Below the pieces are notes generated by a model that worked only from the letters and a program-made list of their open reading frames with translations, made no database searches and had not been told where the DNA came from. A stretch of DNA of 6,358 bases, taken from assembly GCA_041601535.1 (NCBI GenBank), contig JBFIHZ010000254.1, positions 1 to 6,358 on the forward strand, given 5' to 3'. This document shows positions 4,972-6,358 of this stretch, in pieces. The DNA comes from JBFIHZ01 sp041601535. GTDB taxonomy: Bacteria; Pseudomonadota; Gammaproteobacteria; Xanthomonadales; SZUA-36. A program made the translations under genes and the position numbers. Position 1 is the first letter of the stretch, and each line of letters opens with the position of its first letter.

Positions 4972-6088
4972 ATGTGTGTCACTTGGTTTGGGTCACGCGC
5001 TGAGGCTGGCGCTGGTGACAACCGTAATATGGGTTCAAAGTGCCTGTGCAGATGAGTATGTCCCCGTTTCCTTTGACCTGGGAGATCTGCCGTCCTATCA
5101 GCCGGAAGCCATGGCGTTGGGCGTACTGCGAATTTATGGCACGCCGTTGGAGACGCTGGTAGGTGAGTGGGCGCGTACGTTCCGGTCTTACCAGGGTCAC
5201 ATGCGCTTGCAGTCATATCTTATCAATACCTCGCAGGCTTTTGCTGGCCTGGTAGAGCAGCAGGCGGACATTGGATTGATGGGGCACCGCACATGGCATA
5301 CCAGCCTGAAAGCCTTTGAGGCGGAGTTCGGTTACCCTCCACTGGAAATCCGCTTTGCCACCGGTTCTTATGATGACCCCCAAGGCTCCACACCAGGGCT
5401 CATGATTATCGTACACAAGAGCAACCCTCTGGCCCACCTGAGTTTGCAACAGCTGGACGGTATCTTCTCCGCGCAGCGGACCGGTGCATGGGACGGCACA
5501 GTCTGGTCAACTGCTGCCGCACGTGGTGCCGAGGATAATATCCGAACTTGGGGTGATCTGGGGCTGACCGGTGACTGGGCTGGCAAGGCTATTCACGTAA
5601 ATGGTTCGGACGTGACTTTAAGTAATTGGGCCGACTTAATGGAAAAGGTGGCTTTTGCTGGCAGTGGAAAGTGGAATCCCGCACTCGACGAGGGTCCAAG
5701 AGCCGATATTGCCTGGAAGGCACACGGCAAAACTCGCGACCAACAAATCATCGAACGCGTGCAAAACGATCCACAAGCTATCGGGTTCATGTTTCAACGG
5801 GTTATTGATGCAACCAAATCCAGTGTTCGGGTCTTGCCCATTGGCGTTTCAGATCAGGGTCCATTTATCACCCCTAGTGCAAGTAGTTTTTTCAATGGTA
5901 GTTACCCACTGCGCAACAACGTGTATCTGTATCTTAATAAAGTACCCGGTCAACCGCTTCCAGCAAAACAAAGAGAGTTTGTACGGTTTGTGTTGAGCCG
6001 CGAAGGGCAGCAGATTGTTGCAAACAGCCGTATTTTCATTCCACTTGATGCGAGCCAAATTCAGGTCGAGCTGGACAAACTGGATTAG
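4946..6088 (+). CDS. PstS-like periplasmic binding protein, array copy 3 (divergent ligand loop)
   Basis: A 380-residue protein whose start overlaps the end of copy 2 by 26 bases in another frame, pointing to coupled translation. The signal peptide is long (residues 1-35, ACA|D cleavage). The mature N-terminus is shorter than in copies 1 and 2 and begins almost at once with FDLGDLPSYQP. Where those copies have GSNY, this one has GTPLETL at about 65-71. ADIGLMGHRTW, ATGSYDDPQGS, LSLQQLDGIFSAQRTGAW and NIRTWGDLGLTGDW (198-211) keep the family core. The C-terminus reads SRIFIPLDASQIQVELDKLD in place of DGKYLPLTAEVV. It is clearly paralogous but is the most changed complete copy, consistent with a different ligand or partner. 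A weaker alternative start is ATG 4910. It ends in TAG and lies 28 bases before copy 4. Confidence 0.85.
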   Translation: MNNSRNWIECVSLGLGHALRLALVTTVIWVQSACADEYVPVSFDLGDLPSYQPEAMALGVLRIYGTPLETLVGEWARTFRSYQGHMRLQSYLINTSQAFAGLVEQQADIGLMGHRTWHTSLKAFEAEFGYPPLEIRFATGSYDDPQGSTPGLMIIVHKSNPLAHLSLQQLDGIFSAQRTGAWDGTVWSTAAARGAEDNIRTWGDLGLTGDWAGKAIHVNGSDVTLSNWADLMEKVAFAGSGKWNPALDEGPRADIAWKAHGKTRDQQIIERVQNDPQAIGFMFQRVIDATKSSVRVLPIGVSDQGPFITPSASSFFNGSYPLRNNVYLYLNKVPGQPLPAKQREFVRFVLSREGQQIVANSRIFIPLDASQIQVELDKLD

Positions 6089-6105
6089 CCCCGGCCCTTA
6101 ACCGA

Positions 6106-6110
6106 ACGGA
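6106..6110 (+). promoter_or_regulatory. Shine-Dalgarno-like site for array copy 4
   Basis: A purine-rich ACGGA reaching 6110 lies 6 bases before ATG 6117, in the 28-base gap after copy 3. Moderate match to GGAGG. Confidence 0.45.
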
Positions 6111-6116
6111 AACATT

Positions 6117-6358
6117 ATGTGTCAGAATTCTTTCTTGAATTGTCGGGTGTCTTTGCTGGTAGCGCTTTTGTGCCTGGCAGGTCTGGGTGTACCGGTGTTG
6201 GCAGTCGCTGCAGAACCCGGTCAACCTGTACTGCAGGAATACCAGCCGGCTATGAAAGTTCGTGGCCAGCTTCGAAGTCGCGGCAACCCCCACATGCAAA
6301 AATTGCTTGACCGCTGGCAATCCGGATTCAGCAAGTACCATCCCGACGTACAGTTTAC
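6117..6358 (+). CDS. PstS-like periplasmic binding protein, array copy 4 (3' end outside window)
   Basis: The frame is open from ATG 6117 to the window edge, 80 whole codons without a stop. Residues 1-32 are a signal peptide (MCQNSFLNCRV, then a leucine-rich core, VAA|E cleavage). The mature start is the shortest of the four and goes straight to LQEYQPAMKVRGQL, which aligns with the YQP...G-IR segment of the other copies. It continues with GNPHMQKLLDRW at 56-67 in place of the GSNY loop, then GFSKYHPDVQF, matching EFARYQPGIRI and EFRTFQPDVTF. This is therefore a fourth paralog, grouped by its altered loop with copy 3 rather than with copies 1 and 2. The rest of the fold, including the NIRTWG motif, lies beyond the window and cannot be checked. 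Start choice rests on ATG, signal peptide and a fair ribosome site. Confidence 0.8.
   Translation, partial: MCQNSFLNCRVSLLVALLCLAGLGVPVLAVAAEPGQPVLQEYQPAMKVRGQLRSRGNPHMQKLLDRWQSGFSKYHPDVQF

Noticed and set aside
4597..5216. Minus-strand open frames across the copy 2/copy 3 junction
   Set aside because: They mirror well-supported coding sequence with family motifs on the + strand and show no protein-like features.
6036..6341. Minus-strand 101-residue frame and a + strand 63-residue frame (6119-6310) near the window end
   Set aside because: The + strand frame at 6117 encodes a clear signal peptide and paralog motifs, so the other two are out-of-frame shadows.

Overview
The window reads as chromosomal DNA of a Gram-negative bacterium, most likely a proteobacterium and perhaps a marine-type gammaproteobacterium. 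The reasons are moderate GC content, a tripartite tricarboxylate (TTT) transporter, several secreted periplasmic binding proteins with Sec signal peptides, and Shine-Dalgarno-led genes packed on one strand. The genus cannot be named from this sequence. All six genes supported here lie on the + strand.

Positions 1-2272 form a TTT-transporter region. The window opens inside tctA, the large membrane subunit, of which only the C-terminal 230 residues are present. After about 106 bases comes an unusual fusion gene (800-2272). It has a signal peptide, a complete TctC/Bug-type periplasmic binding domain, one transmembrane helix, a charged probable coiled-coil linker and a cytoplasmic LuxR/FixJ-type helix-turn-helix. 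It looks like a one-step membrane-spanning transcription regulator that could sense the transporter's ligand in the periplasm and act directly on DNA.

Positions 2273-2589 are a non-coding gap of 317 bases dense in symmetry. It contains a 7+7 dyad just after the fusion gene, a GC-rich hairpin, three 7-base tandem repeats, a small hairpin and a 16-base perfect palindrome. It also contains a 12-base inverted repeat (15 pairs with one bulge) joining the early leader to the Shine-Dalgarno of the next gene. If transcribed as a leader, this pairing would hide the ribosome site. The palindromic hairpin uses some of the same bases and would compete with it, so the region could be a regulatory RNA switch. 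The same symmetry could instead be protein operators.

Positions 2590-6358 hold a tandem array of at least four paralogous secreted binding proteins of the PstS-like (phosphate-type) superfamily: 394, 392 and 380 residues, then a fourth cut by the window edge. Spacings are 18 bases, a 26-base overlap and 28 bases, so this is probably one operon. No ABC permease or ATPase is visible. The paralogs share a conserved NIRTWGxLGLTGxW core but differ in the loop expected to hold the ligand, which suggests diversification of binding. Whether the fusion regulator upstream controls this array is an open inference from position and the nearby dyads.
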